From the NCBI RefSeq assembly GCF_029213205.1, contig NZ_JARGNH010000011.1, positions 56,989 to 120,988 of the forward strand: a stretch of DNA of 64,000 nt, given 5' to 3'. Positions within the stretch are counted from its first letter, which is position 1; every line of letters begins with the position of its first letter. This DNA is from Pseudooceanicola sp. (GTDB taxonomy: Bacteria; Pseudomonadota; Alphaproteobacteria; Rhodobacterales; Rhodobacteraceae). Below the pieces are notes generated by a model. It was not told where the DNA came from and did not search any database. It saw nothing but the letters and a program-made list of their open reading frames with translations. Shown piece after piece: positions 1 to 9,971 of the stretch. Position numbers and translations under genes: made by a program.

Positions 1-1
1 T

Positions 2-190
2 GGCGGATCGAACGCCAGCGCCGGCGATACCGTGGTCAACAACAATGCCGCGCTGCGCCATGTGCTGGGGCTGTCGGTGTTCTGGGATACGCCGATCGGA
101 CCGTTGCGCTTCAACTGGTCCAAAGCGATCAAGAAGGAATCCTTTGACCGCGAACAGCAGTTCGAGCTGACCATTTCAACGCAGTTCTGA
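2..190 (+). CDS. bamA: Outer membrane protein assembly factor BamA, C-terminal fragment (5' end outside window)
   Basis: Frame 2 reads ...LGLSVFWDTPIGPLRFNWSKAIKKESFDREQQFELTISTQF*, the typical terminal beta-strand ending in F; followed by ompH/fabZ/lpxA as expected. Confidence 0.9.
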   Translation, partial: GGSNASAGDTVVNNNAALRHVLGLSVFWDTPIGPLRFNWSKAIKKESFDREQQFELTISTQF

Positions 191-195
191 CCGGC

Positions 196-801
196 ATGGC
201 GGGCGCGTGCTCTCTGCGCCTGCCGGGCCTGCGCTCGCTGGCGCTGGCCCTGTTCGCTCTTGTTCTCACGGCCCCGGTCAGCCCGGCCCAGGACAGGCTT
301 TCGACGCTTCAGAGCAATATCCTGCTGATCGACAGCGATGCGGCCTTTGCCGGATCGCAACTGGGGCAGAGCATCGCCGCCGAGATCGAAGCCAGCAGCC
401 GCGCCCTGGCCACTGAAAACCGCGAGCTCGAGGCAACGTTGATCGATGAGGAACAGCAGCTGACCGAACAGCGCAAGACCATGGCGCCGGACGCGTTCCG
501 CGCCCTGGCCGATGCCTTTGATGAAAAGGTGCGCAAGCTGCGCAGTGAACAGGATGCCAAGGCCCGGGCCCTGGGGCAAAAAAGCGAAGAGGGTCGCCGT
601 CGCTTTCTGTTGACCGCCAAACCAGTGCTTGAGGAAATCATGCTTGAGACCGGGGCGGTGGCGATCATCGAGACCCGCTTTGTCTTTGTCAGCGACGAGA
701 TCGCCAATATCACCCCGGAAGTGATCCGCAGGCTGGACGCGGCCGATGCGGAGCGCAAAGATGCTACAGACCCCGCTGCACCGCCGGGCGGAGATCAGTG
801 A
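196..801 (+). CDS. OmpH/Skp family periplasmic chaperone
   Basis: Signal peptide, coiled-coil central part, position between bamA and fabZ. Confidence 0.85.
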   Translation: MAGACSLRLPGLRSLALALFALVLTAPVSPAQDRLSTLQSNILLIDSDAAFAGSQLGQSIAAEIEASSRALATENRELEATLIDEEQQLTEQRKTMAPDAFRALADAFDEKVRKLRSEQDAKARALGQKSEEGRRRFLLTAKPVLEEIMLETGAVAIIETRFVFVSDEIANITPEVIRRLDAADAERKDATDPAAPPGGDQ

Positions 802-889
802 ACCGGTCGCATGACTTGCCCGCAACCGGGTCACTTGCTAGTCAGCGGGGCGCCGCCCTTACGCCGCGGCCAACGATAAGGAAGTTTCT

Positions 890-1354
890 ATGACCGATAC
901 CCCGACCCGGGCCGGGTTCGAACTCATTCAGCGCATCATTCCGCATCGCTATCCTTTCCTCCTCGTCGACCGGGTCGAGGATATCGATGGCTATCAATCC
1001 GCCCGCGGGATCAAGAATGTCACGATGAACGAGCCGCAATTCCAGGGCCATTTCCCGGGCAATCCGATCATGCCGGGCGTGCTCATCGTCGAGGCGATGG
1101 CGCAGACGGCGGCGATTATGGTGGGCGCGGCGCTGAATATGGCCGATCGAAATATGCTGGTGTATTTCCTTGGAATCGAGGCCTGCAAATTCCGCCGTAG
1201 GGTGGTGCCGGGCGACGTGCTTGAAATGCATTTGACCACCAGCCGCGGCAAGCCCGGCAGTCGGGTCTGGAAATTCACCGGACGGGCCGAGGTCGCGGGC
1301 GAGCTGGCCTGCGAGGCCGAATTCAGCGCAATGATGGAATTGCCCAAGGACTAA
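890..1354 (+). CDS. fabZ: 3-hydroxyacyl-ACP dehydratase FabZ
   Basis: [13 protein letters not shown] and [20 protein letters not shown] motifs. Confidence 0.97.
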   Translation: MTDTPTRAGFELIQRIIPHRYPFLLVDRVEDIDGYQSARGIKNVTMNEPQFQGHFPGNPIMPGVLIVEAMAQTAAIMVGAALNMADRNMLVYFLGIEACKFRRRVVPGDVLEMHLTTSRGKPGSRVWKFTGRAEVAGELACEAEFSAMMELPKD

Positions 1355-1386
1355 GTGCCCAAGGGATCAGCCCAAGGAGCCATGGC

Positions 1387-2190
1387 ATGTCGATCAGCCC
1401 CGAAGCACAGTGCCACCCTTCGGCGGTGATCGAGCCGGGCGCGGTGATTGGTGCAGGCTGTGAGATCGGTGCCTTTTGCCATATCGGCCCCGAGGTCCGG
1501 CTGGCCGAACAGGTGCGGCTGGACAGCCATGTGGTGGTGACCGGCACCACCCTTGTCGGCGCTGACAGCCGGATTCATTCCTTTGCCGTGGTCGGCGGCC
1601 CGCCGCAGGACATGAAATATGCTGGCGAGCCTTCGGCGCTTGAAATCGGGCCGCGCGCCCGCATCCGGGAACATGTGACGGTGAACACCGGCACTGCCGG
1701 TGGTGGCGGCGTCACCCGGATCGGTGCCGATTGCCTGCTGATGGCAGGCTGTCATGTCGCCCATGATGCGCAAATCGGTGACCGGGTTGTTCTGGTCAAT
1801 GCCTGCGCGGTGGCGGGCCATTGCCAGGTCGGCGATGACGTGATCATCGGCGGGCTGTCCGGGCTGCATCAATTCGTGCGCATCGGCCAGGGGGCGATCA
1901 TCGGGGCGCTGACCATGGTCGCCCATGACGTGATCCCACATGGGCTGGTGCAGGCGCCGCGCGGTGCACTGGAGGGGGTCAATATCATCGGGCTGAAACG
2001 GCGCGGCGTGGCGCGGGCGGATATAACCGCACTGATGGCCGCGTTTCAGACGCTGGCGCAGGGCGAGGGCAGCTTTCTTGAACGCGCCCAGCGGCTGGGC
2101 GGGCTGAGCGACAGCGCCTATGTCCGCCAGATCGTCGACTTCGTGACCTCGGAAAGCGACCGGTCCTATCTGACACCGGGGCGGGATTGA
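1387..2190 (+). CDS. lpxA: UDP-N-acetylglucosamine acyltransferase LpxA
   Basis: Left-handed beta-helix hexapeptide repeats, GGPPQDMKYAGE and REHVTVNTGT motifs. Confidence 0.97.
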   Translation: MSISPEAQCHPSAVIEPGAVIGAGCEIGAFCHIGPEVRLAEQVRLDSHVVVTGTTLVGADSRIHSFAVVGGPPQDMKYAGEPSALEIGPRARIREHVTVNTGTAGGGGVTRIGADCLLMAGCHVAHDAQIGDRVVLVNACAVAGHCQVGDDVIIGGLSGLHQFVRIGQGAIIGALTMVAHDVIPHGLVQAPRGALEGVNIIGLKRRGVARADITALMAAFQTLAQGEGSFLERAQRLGGLSDSAYVRQIVDFVTSESDRSYLTPGRD

Positions 2191-2999
2191 GCATGGCCGG
2201 GCGGCTGGGCCTGCTGGCGTTTGGCGGCGACTTGCCGCTGGAGATTCAGGCGGCCGATCCGGGCTGTTTTGTCGCCACCTTCGCCGGGGTGCCCTCCGAC
2301 GTCACACCGACCATCGGCCAGCCGCATCACTTTGAACGGCTCGGGGCGTTGGTGTCGGACCTCAAGCGGTCAACGGTGGACCGGCTGGTTCTGGCAGGCG
2401 CGCTGACTCGACCCAGGCTCGACATGACCCGGCTGGACGCGGTGACGCTGGCGCAGGCGCCACGTCTGATGCCCGCATTGGCCGCCGGGGATGACGCGCT
2501 GTTGCGTCAGGTCATCCGGTTCTTTGAGGAGTCCGGGTTCGAGGTGGTCGGCGCGCATCAGATCGCGCCCGGCCTGCTGGTTGAACCGGGGCTGCACCTC
2601 GGCCCCGACCCGGATGCGGCGATGCTGGCGGATGCCGACCATGCGCTGGCGATTGTTGCGGCGCTGGGGCCGCTGGATGTCGGTCAGGCGGCGGTGGTCG
2701 CCGCCGGTCAATGCCTGGGGATCGAGACGTTGCAGGGCACCGATGCGCTGCTGGCGGCGGTCGCGGCGCTGCCTGCGGACCTGCGCCCCGGCGCGCCCGG
2801 GGTGCTGGTGAAAGCGCCGAAGCCGCAGCAGGATCTGCGCGTCGACATGCCCGCCCTGGGGCCTGAGACCATTCGGGGTGCCGCCCGGGCCGGGCTGGCG
2901 GGGATCTTGGTGACGCCGCGCCGGGTGCTGTTGATCGACCGCCCGGCGGTCGAGGCGGCGTTGGACGAGACCGGCCTGTTTCTGCTGGCGCGCGGCTGA
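2187..2999 (+). CDS. lpxI: UDP-2,3-diacylglucosamine diphosphatase LpxI (DUF1009)
   Basis: LGLLAFGGDLPLEI N-terminus, GVLVKAPKPQQDLRVDMPALGPETI motif, position between lpxA and lpxB. Confidence 0.92.
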   Translation: MSMAGRLGLLAFGGDLPLEIQAADPGCFVATFAGVPSDVTPTIGQPHHFERLGALVSDLKRSTVDRLVLAGALTRPRLDMTRLDAVTLAQAPRLMPALAAGDDALLRQVIRFFEESGFEVVGAHQIAPGLLVEPGLHLGPDPDAAMLADADHALAIVAALGPLDVGQAAVVAAGQCLGIETLQGTDALLAAVAALPADLRPGAPGVLVKAPKPQQDLRVDMPALGPETIRGAARAGLAGILVTPRRVLLIDRPAVEAALDETGLFLLARG

Positions 3000-4165
3000 T
3001 GCGGGTGTTTCTGGTGGCTGGCGAGCCTTCGGGCGATGCGCTTGGTGCCGCGCTGATGGCCGGGCTGCGCAGCCTGTGCCCCGAGGTCAGCTTTGCCGGG
3101 GTCGGCGGGCCGTTGATGCAGGCGCAGGGCCTGGAGTCGCTGTTTCCGATGACAGAGTTGAGTGTCATGGGCCTGGCCGAGGTGCTGCCGCGCTATCCGG
3201 CGCTGCGCCGCCGCCTGTCCCAGGTCCGGCGGGCGGTGCTGGCACAAGACCCGGATCTGCTGATCACCATCGACAGCCCGGAATTCAACCTGCGGCTGGC
3301 ACGGGCGGTCAAGGCGCGCAGCGCCATCCGAGTGGTTCACTATGTGGCGCCGTCGGTCTGGGCCTGGCGACCACAGCGGGCGGCGCGGCTGCGTGGCAGT
3401 GTCGATCAGGTGCTGGCGCTGCTGCCGTTTGAACCACCGCTGATCGAAGCGGCGGGCGTCGCCTGCGATTTCGTTGGTCACCCGGCGGTGTCCGCGCCGC
3501 AGGCGAGCGTCGCACAGGCGGCGGCGTTTCGCCTGGCCCAGGGGCTTGGCGATGCGCCGATCCTGCTGCTGCTGCCGGGATCGCGCCGGGCTGAGGTCAG
3601 CCGCCTGATGCCGGTCTTCGGCGCCGCCCTGTCGCGGATCCGCACCGAGCGCCCTGATATCCGCGCGGTGCTGCCGGCCGCGCCCTCGGTTGCCGGTCTG
3701 GTCACCGCGCTCAGCGCCAATTGGCCGGTGACACCGCTGATCCTCGATCCGCGCGAAATGACGCCGCCCGCATTTGTTGCGCAGAAACGGGCGGCGTTTC
3801 AGGCGGCGGATCTGGCACTGGCGGCCTCCGGCTCGGTCTCGCTGGAACTGGCGGCGGCGCAGGTGCCGATGGTGATCGCCTATGACATGCATTGGCTCAG
3901 CCGGGTGATCCTGAAACGGCTGTTGCGCATCGATACGGTGACGCTGGTCAATCTGGTTGCGGAAAGCCGGACAGTGCCGGAATTCCTGGGCCACGCCTGC
4001 AAACCGGCGCCGATTGCCGAGGCGGTGCTGGACCTCTTTGACAATTCCAACGCGCAGCAGGCGGCGCTGGCGCTCTGCATGGCGCGGCTGGGGCAGGGCG
4101 ATGAAGCACAGGGTCTGCGCGCCGCGCGGGCGGTGCTGGCCGGTCTGGAGCCGAAGTCCGGTTAG
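2999..4165 (+). CDS. lpxB: Lipid-A-disaccharide synthase
   Basis: VAGEPSGDALGAALM, FAGVGGPLMQAQGLESLFPM, YVAPSVWAWRPQRA motifs. Confidence 0.97.
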   Translation: MRVFLVAGEPSGDALGAALMAGLRSLCPEVSFAGVGGPLMQAQGLESLFPMTELSVMGLAEVLPRYPALRRRLSQVRRAVLAQDPDLLITIDSPEFNLRLARAVKARSAIRVVHYVAPSVWAWRPQRAARLRGSVDQVLALLPFEPPLIEAAGVACDFVGHPAVSAPQASVAQAAAFRLAQGLGDAPILLLLPGSRRAEVSRLMPVFGAALSRIRTERPDIRAVLPAAPSVAGLVTALSANWPVTPLILDPREMTPPAFVAQKRAAFQAADLALAASGSVSLELAAAQVPMVIAYDMHWLSRVILKRLLRIDTVTLVNLVAESRTVPEFLGHACKPAPIAEAVLDLFDNSNAQQAALALCMARLGQGDEAQGLRAARAVLAGLEPKSG

Positions 4166-6612
4166 CCGCGCATCCGCGCACCGTCTGCATCCCAGAGCGG
4201 CGCGTCGATCCGCCGTGCCCTGCGCCTGTCGCCAAGGATCTCGATCTCGACCTGCAGCCCGGGCCGGTCGGCATCCGTCGGGACAAAGCCGAGGGCGATG
4301 CTCTGCCCGAGGTGGTGCGAATAGCCGCCCGAGGTGCAGAATCCGACGACCTCCCCATCGAGCCAGATCGGTTCATAGCCATGCACGTCGGTATCGCTGG
4401 CCTCGACGGTGAAGCCGATCAACCGCCGGTCCGGCCCACGCGCCCGCTCGGCCTCGGCCGCGGCGCGGCCAATGAAATCCACCGGCTTCTTCCAGGCGAT
4501 GAAACGTTCCAGCCCGGTTTCCGCCGGGGTGTAATCGGGGCTGAATTCGTGCAGCCACGACCCGAATTGCCGATCCAGCCGCAGCGACATCATCGCCCGC
4601 ATCCCGAAGGGTTTCATCCCCAGCGGTTGCCCGGCGGCCCAGAGCGTGTCCCAGAGGCTGCGCTGACAGATCGCCTCGCAATAGATCTCATAGCCGAGGT
4701 CGCCGGTATAGCTGACCCGCTGCACGATGCAGTCGACCATGCCGATGGTCATCCGCCGCACATCGAGGAATTTCATCGCCGCGACGTCATCACGGGTGCA
4801 GGCGGCCAGCACCGCGCGTGCCCGCGGACCAGCCAGTTGAAATCCGGTGACTTGATCAGAAATATTAGCCAGTTCTACGACGTTCTTCATGTTTTGCATG
4901 AACCATCTCAGGTGATAGGCTTGGGCCGAATAGCTGGCGGTCAGGCGGAACTCAGACTCGACCAGGCAAGAGATGGTGAAATCTCCGATGATCCGGCCCG
5001 AGGCCGAGAGCATTGGCGTCAACGCCATCCGCCCCGGTTTCGGCACCCGACCGGCCATGATGTGATCGAGCCAGGCACGGGCATTGGGGCCGCGCACCGC
5101 GTATTTGCCGAAATTCTGGATCTCGTTGATGCCGACGCCACCGCGCACCGCCGCACATTCGCGCGCCGTGGCGGCAAAGGCGTTGGAGCGGCGGAAGGAC
5201 GGGGTTTCATAGCGCGGCTCGTTACCTTCGGCGAAGTAATTGACCACCTCCAGCCCGTATTGCTGGCCCCAGACCGCGCCCATCTGATCAAACAGCTGAT
5301 ACATCGGCGTGGTGCGGAACGGGCGCGCGGCGGGCTTTTCCTCGTTCGGGTAGGCGACGGAAAACCGGGTCTGGTAATTCTCGATCACCTTGGGGCGGGT
5401 GTAGCCCGGGGTGGTCCAGGTGCCAAAGCGGGCGACGTCGAAACTGGCGGTGTCGCGTTCGCATTCCCCCGCCGTCATCCACTGCGCCAACATCAGCCCG
5501 ACGCCGCCGCCCTGGCTGAACCCGGCCATCACCGCGCAGGCGGACCAATAGTTGCGCAGGCCCGGCACCGGCCCGACCAGCGGGTTGCCGTCCGGGGCAA
5601 AGGTGAATGGCCCGTGGATCACCGTCTTGACCCCGGCCTTGGCCAGGACCGGGAAGCGGCGATAGGCGAATTCGATCGAGTCACTGATCTTGTCGAGGTC
5701 ATCCGGCAGCAGCTCATGGCCGAAATCCCAAGGCGTGCCATCGACGGCCCAGGGTTTGGCCCGTTGCTCATAAAACCCGATGCAGAGGCCGCGCCCCTCT
5801 TGCCTGAGATAGCTTTCCCCAGCCGGGTCCATCACATGCGGATGCTCGCTATCGCGTTGATAAATCTCGGGAACGTCATCGGTGACGATGTAATGATGCT
5901 CCATCGGGTGCAGCGGCAGATAGAGCCCGGCCATCGCCGCCACTTCGCGCGCCCAGAGGCCGCCGGCATTGACGATATGTTCGGCGTGGATGCTGCCCTT
6001 GTCGGTGACGACATCCCAGCTGCCATCGGGGCGCTGATTGGTTTCGCGCACCATGCAATGGGTTTCGATCACCGCCCCCGCCATCCGCGCCGCCCTGGCA
6101 TAGGCATGGGTGGTGCCGGAGGGGTCGAGATGCCCGTCAAGCGGATCGTAAAGCCCGCCGATGATGCCCTCGATATTGGTGACCGGCGCGATCTCCTTGA
6201 TCTCCTCAGGCGTCACAATCCGGGTGTTCAGCCCCATGTGCCGGTGCTTGGCGCGTTCGGCCAGCATCATGTCGAACCGATCCTGGCTGTCGGCCAGGGT
6301 CACGCCGCCGACATGGTGCAGCCCGCAGGACATGCCGGTGATCTCTTCCAGCTCGCGATAGAGCCGGATGGTATAACCCTGCAGCGCCGCCATATTGGTG
6401 TCGCCGTTGATGGTGTGAAACCCGCCCGCCGCGTGCCAGGTTGATCCGCTGGTCAGCTCCGAGCGTTCCAGCAGCATCACATCGGTCCAGCCGAGTTTGG
6501 TCAGATGATAGAGCACCGAACAGCCGACGACTCCGCCGCCGATGACAACGACCCTTGCGGTGGTTTTCATATCCGTCACTCCCGAGATTTCCTGCAATAT
6601 TGTGGGGGACAA
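4162..6612 (-). CDS. FAD-dependent oxidoreductase with C-terminal GcvT-like domain (dimethylglycine/sarcosine dehydrogenase family)
   Basis: VVVIGGGVVGCSVLYHL dinucleotide-binding motif, ERSELTSGSTWHAAGG, GcvT-like C-terminus with GYEIYC and WLHEFSPDYTPAETGLERF; actual start may be the downstream MKTTARVVV. Confidence 0.9.
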   Translation of the reverse strand: MSPTILQEISGVTDMKTTARVVVIGGGVVGCSVLYHLTKLGWTDVMLLERSELTSGSTWHAAGGFHTINGDTNMAALQGYTIRLYRELEEITGMSCGLHHVGGVTLADSQDRFDMMLAERAKHRHMGLNTRIVTPEEIKEIAPVTNIEGIIGGLYDPLDGHLDPSGTTHAYARAARMAGAVIETHCMVRETNQRPDGSWDVVTDKGSIHAEHIVNAGGLWAREVAAMAGLYLPLHPMEHHYIVTDDVPEIYQRDSEHPHVMDPAGESYLRQEGRGLCIGFYEQRAKPWAVDGTPWDFGHELLPDDLDKISDSIEFAYRRFPVLAKAGVKTVIHGPFTFAPDGNPLVGPVPGLRNYWSACAVMAGFSQGGGVGLMLAQWMTAGECERDTASFDVARFGTWTTPGYTRPKVIENYQTRFSVAYPNEEKPAARPFRTTPMYQLFDQMGAVWGQQYGLEVVNYFAEGNEPRYETPSFRRSNAFAATARECAAVRGGVGINEIQNFGKYAVRGPNARAWLDHIMAGRVPKPGRMALTPMLSASGRIIGDFTISCLVESEFRLTASYSAQAYHLRWFMQNMKNVVELANISDQVTGFQLAGPRARAVLAACTRDDVAAMKFLDVRRMTIGMVDCIVQRVSYTGDLGYEIYCEAICQRSLWDTLWAAGQPLGMKPFGMRAMMSLRLDRQFGSWLHEFSPDYTPAETGLERFIAWKKPVDFIGRAAAEAERARGPDRRLIGFTVEASDTDVHGYEPIWLDGEVVGFCTSGGYSHHLGQSIALGFVPTDADRPGLQVEIEILGDRRRARRIDAPLWDADGARMRG

Positions 6613-6731
6613 ACCGCAGTGTCATGGCGAAAAACGACCATTCGCGCCGCTGGCGAGCCATGCCTTGTCACTGCGGGACGGCGCTTTCGGCCCGCGCCGC
6701 AATCTGATTAGCTGAACAGGAAGGAGAGCCG

Positions 6732-7973
6732 ATGTTCCAGACCCTGATGCGCAAGGCAAACGAGTTTTCCCGCCTGTTGATCGTGCGGGTGTTGCTGATT
6801 GCAGTGCTTTCGTTTCTGTCGGTCGCCATCGCCTATGTCTTTTCACCGCTGATCCCTGATGGGATGCATGGGCTGATCGGTGCCGCGGCGGTCGATCGAA
6901 TCCTGTCAGTCATCGCCAATTCAATGTTGACGGTGACCACCTTTTCGCTGGCGGTCATGGCGGCAACACATCGTTCGGTGTCCGGGATGTGGACGCCGCG
7001 TGCGCATCAAATTATGTTGCAGGACACCACCACCCATACCGTCCTTGCCACCTTTATCGGCGCGTATCTTTATGCGCTGAACGCAATTGTCCTGCGCGAA
7101 ACCGATGTGTTTCGCGAAGACAACCTGGTGGTGCTGTTCGGCATGACGCTGCTGGTGGCGGCAATGATCATTGTCGCCATCATCCGCTGGGTGCGTCATC
7201 TTGAGATGTTCGGTTCGCTGATCCAGACCGCGCAGCGTATCGAAGATCAGACCGCCGAAGCCTGGGACCTGCGGATGCGCCGCCCGCGGCTGGGCTGCCA
7301 ATCTCTGGCCACCGCGGTTCTGCCGGACCAGGTCTATGAGGTCTACGCGCCGCGTTCGGGCTATGTGCAGCAGGTCTATCAGGAGATGTTGGAAAATGCG
7401 GCCAAAGAGGCAAATGCCCATATCTGGATCGACGTGCAGATCGGCGCCTTTTATCCAAAAGGCCGGGTGATCGCCCAGACCGACCGTGCCGATCCGGACC
7501 TGCATGACATTATCGCGCGCCAGATTGCGATTGGCAGCTTGCGCAATTATCCGCAGGATCCGGCATTCGGGCTGCTCAACCTGTCAGAGATCGCCAGCCG
7601 CGCCCTGTCGCCCGGGGTAAATGACCCCGGCACCGCGATAGATTGCATTCAACGCATGGCGCGGGTGATGCATGATACCCAACCCTACGAGATTGAGCCG
7701 AGCCGCTTTCAGCGCCTGTTCATGGCGGATTTCGACGCGGGTGGCACCTTGAACCGCATCTTTGGGCCGGTGCTGCGTGACAGCTTGGACGCGGTCGAGG
7801 TGACCGACGCGCTTCAGGACGCGCTGTGCTCTCTGGCGACGCATCAGCACGCGGGCCTCGCGGCGGCCGCTGCCGAACTGGGCGGCAAGCTGCGCGCCGG
7901 GCTTGCGCCGGACGTGCCGCCGGTATCGGCTGTCTCAGCGCCAAACCCGACGGCGGCACCGTCAACGCCGTAG
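6732..7973 (+). CDS. DUF2254 family membrane protein
   Basis: Four predicted TM segments at N-terminus, ALSPGVNDPGTAIDCI motif typical of DUF2254. Confidence 0.85.
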   Translation: MFQTLMRKANEFSRLLIVRVLLIAVLSFLSVAIAYVFSPLIPDGMHGLIGAAAVDRILSVIANSMLTVTTFSLAVMAATHRSVSGMWTPRAHQIMLQDTTTHTVLATFIGAYLYALNAIVLRETDVFREDNLVVLFGMTLLVAAMIIVAIIRWVRHLEMFGSLIQTAQRIEDQTAEAWDLRMRRPRLGCQSLATAVLPDQVYEVYAPRSGYVQQVYQEMLENAAKEANAHIWIDVQIGAFYPKGRVIAQTDRADPDLHDIIARQIAIGSLRNYPQDPAFGLLNLSEIASRALSPGVNDPGTAIDCIQRMARVMHDTQPYEIEPSRFQRLFMADFDAGGTLNRIFGPVLRDSLDAVEVTDALQDALCSLATHQHAGLAAAAAELGGKLRAGLAPDVPPVSAVSAPNPTAAPSTP

Positions 7974-7981
7974 GGCAGGCC

Positions 7982-8458
7982 TTATCCCGGCACGATCTGA
8001 TAATTCTCGCCGCCGCGGCGGATCACACAGGCCTGCGGCGTCAGCTTTGGCAGCACCCGGGTGATTGCCGGTTCAACCGCCTTGCTGATCTGCTCAGAAC
8101 AGGCGGGCAGGGTGAGGCGCTGATAGCCGCGCTCGGCCATGCACTGGCGGGCGATCAGGCGCCGCAATTCCTCGTTCACGTCGCGGCGGATATGGCGATC
8201 CGGCAATTCACGGGCCCGGCCGCCGCGGCAATTCCCGGCGGCATCGCAGATCACCGGCTGCATGATCACACGGCCCGGGATGATATCCAGTTCCATCTCC
8301 ACCGGCGCCTGTGCCAGGGCGATGCGGCCGCAATCGACCTCGTCCCGGCGCACGTCATCAACACTGACGCCGCTGCGATGGTAGAGCGTATAGGGCAGAC
8401 ACCCCGCCAGCAGGGCGAGCAGGGGAAGGGCCAGCAGGGTGCGTGATTCGGGTCGCAT
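7982..8458 (-). CDS. Hypothetical lipoprotein
   Basis: Start re-assigned to MRPESRTLLALPLLALLAGCLPY, giving a lipobox (LLAGC). Confidence 0.6.
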   Translation of the reverse strand: MRPESRTLLALPLLALLAGCLPYTLYHRSGVSVDDVRRDEVDCGRIALAQAPVEMELDIIPGRVIMQPVICDAAGNCRGGRARELPDRHIRRDVNEELRRLIARQCMAERGYQRLTLPACSEQISKAVEPAITRVLPKLTPQACVIRRGGENYQIVPG

Positions 8459-8587
8459 GGCGCCACTGTGCCACGTTGGCGCGGGCTGACAAATCATTTG
8501 ACCCCTCCGGGGCCGCATGTCATTCACATTGTCTTGGGGCAGGGGCCAAGGTCGGTCCCGGACCGCTGAGGCATCCAATGGGACGGC

Positions 8588-9967
8588 ATGATGAAAGTCA
8601 TCATCTGCGGTGCGGGCCAGGTCGGCTGGCAGATCGCGCGACATCTTTCCGGTGAAAACAACGATGTGACGGTGGTGGACAACAATCCCGAACTGGTCGC
8701 GCGCGCCACGGAAACGCTGGATGTGCAGGGCATTGCCGGGTCAGCCTCCTATCCTGACATTCTCGAACGTGCCGGGGCGCGGGACGCCGACATGATCATC
8801 GCCGCGACCTATTCGGACGAGGTCAATATGGTGGTCTGCCAGGTCGCCCATTCGGTGTTTGCGATCCCGCGCAAGATCGCCCGGCTGCGGGCGCAAAGCT
8901 ATCTCGACGCGATTTATTCCGACCTCTACCGACGTGACCACATGCCGATCGATGTGGTGATCAGCCCCGAACGCGAGGTCGCCGAGGCGGCGCTGCAAAG
9001 GCTGTCGGCACCGGCCGCCTTTGACACCGAATCCTTTCTGGAAAAGCGCGCCCAGCTGCTCGGCCTGCATATCGGCGAGGATTGCCCGGTGGTGAACACC
9101 CCGCTGCGGCAATTGACCGATCTGTTTTCGACTCTGCGCGCGGTGGTTGTCGGCATTCGTCGCGAGGGCAAACTGTTTGCCCCGGAACCGGGCGATCAGC
9201 TGTTTCCCGGCGATGATTGCTATATTTTTGTGGTCAACGAAGACGTGCCCCGCACCCTTGAGGTGTTTGGCAAATCCAGCAAGAAACAGGAACGGGTGGT
9301 GATTGTCGGCGGCGGCAATGTCGGGCTGGCGGTGGCCAAGGCGCTTGAGGATCGCACCCAGCGGATCCGCGCCAAGGTGGTGGAAAAAAACCGCAAGAAT
9401 GCCGAACGCGCCGCCGACGCGCTGGAACGCACCATCGTGTTGCATGGCGACGGGCTCGATTCCGCATTGCTGGCCGAGGCCGGTATCAGCCGGGCCGACG
9501 CGATCCTTGCGGTCACCGACGACGACAAGACCAACTTGTTGGCCGCGGTGCGCGCCAAGAGCCTGGGCTGTCCGATGGCGATTGCGTTGATCAACGATCC
9601 GACGCTGGTGCCGCTGCTGGGGCCCTTGGGGATCGACGCCTATATCAACCCGCGCGGCACCACCGTCAGTTCGATCCTGCGCCACATCCGCCATGGCCGG
9701 GTGCGGGGCGTCTATTCGATCGGCGATGCCGAGGCCGAGGTGATCGAGGCCGAGGTGCTGTCGACCAGCCCGATTTCCGGGCAGTCGATCCGCGAGATCG
9801 ACTTTCCCGAGGGCGTGCTGATCGGTGCGATCCTCAAGGGCGACAAGGTGATCAAGCCGACCGGCGCCACCCGGATCGAAGAGGGCGATGTGATCGTGAT
9901 CTTTGCGATGGCCGCCGATGTGCCCGAGGTCGAGCGCCTGTTGCAGGTCTCGATCGACTATTTCTGA
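8588..9967 (+). CDS. trkA: Trk system potassium transporter TrkA
   Basis: KVIICGAGQVGWQIARHLS and second RCK domain VVIVGGGNVGLAVAKALE. Confidence 0.96.
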   Translation: MMKVIICGAGQVGWQIARHLSGENNDVTVVDNNPELVARATETLDVQGIAGSASYPDILERAGARDADMIIAATYSDEVNMVVCQVAHSVFAIPRKIARLRAQSYLDAIYSDLYRRDHMPIDVVISPEREVAEAALQRLSAPAAFDTESFLEKRAQLLGLHIGEDCPVVNTPLRQLTDLFSTLRAVVVGIRREGKLFAPEPGDQLFPGDDCYIFVVNEDVPRTLEVFGKSSKKQERVVIVGGGNVGLAVAKALEDRTQRIRAKVVEKNRKNAERAADALERTIVLHGDGLDSALLAEAGISRADAILAVTDDDKTNLLAAVRAKSLGCPMAIALINDPTLVPLLGPLGIDAYINPRGTTVSSILRHIRHGRVRGVYSIGDAEAEVIEAEVLSTSPISGQSIREIDFPEGVLIGAILKGDKVIKPTGATRIEEGDVIVIFAMAADVPEVERLLQVSIDYF

Positions 9968-9971
9968 ACCG

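Noticed and set aside
2708-3994. 428-aa minus-strand ORF opposite lpxI/lpxB
   Set aside because: Spans two real genes on the other strand and lacks motifs
4312-6444. 710-aa plus-strand ORF antisense to the DMGDH-like gene
   Set aside because: Same antisense artefact of high GC with third-codon bias; no motifs
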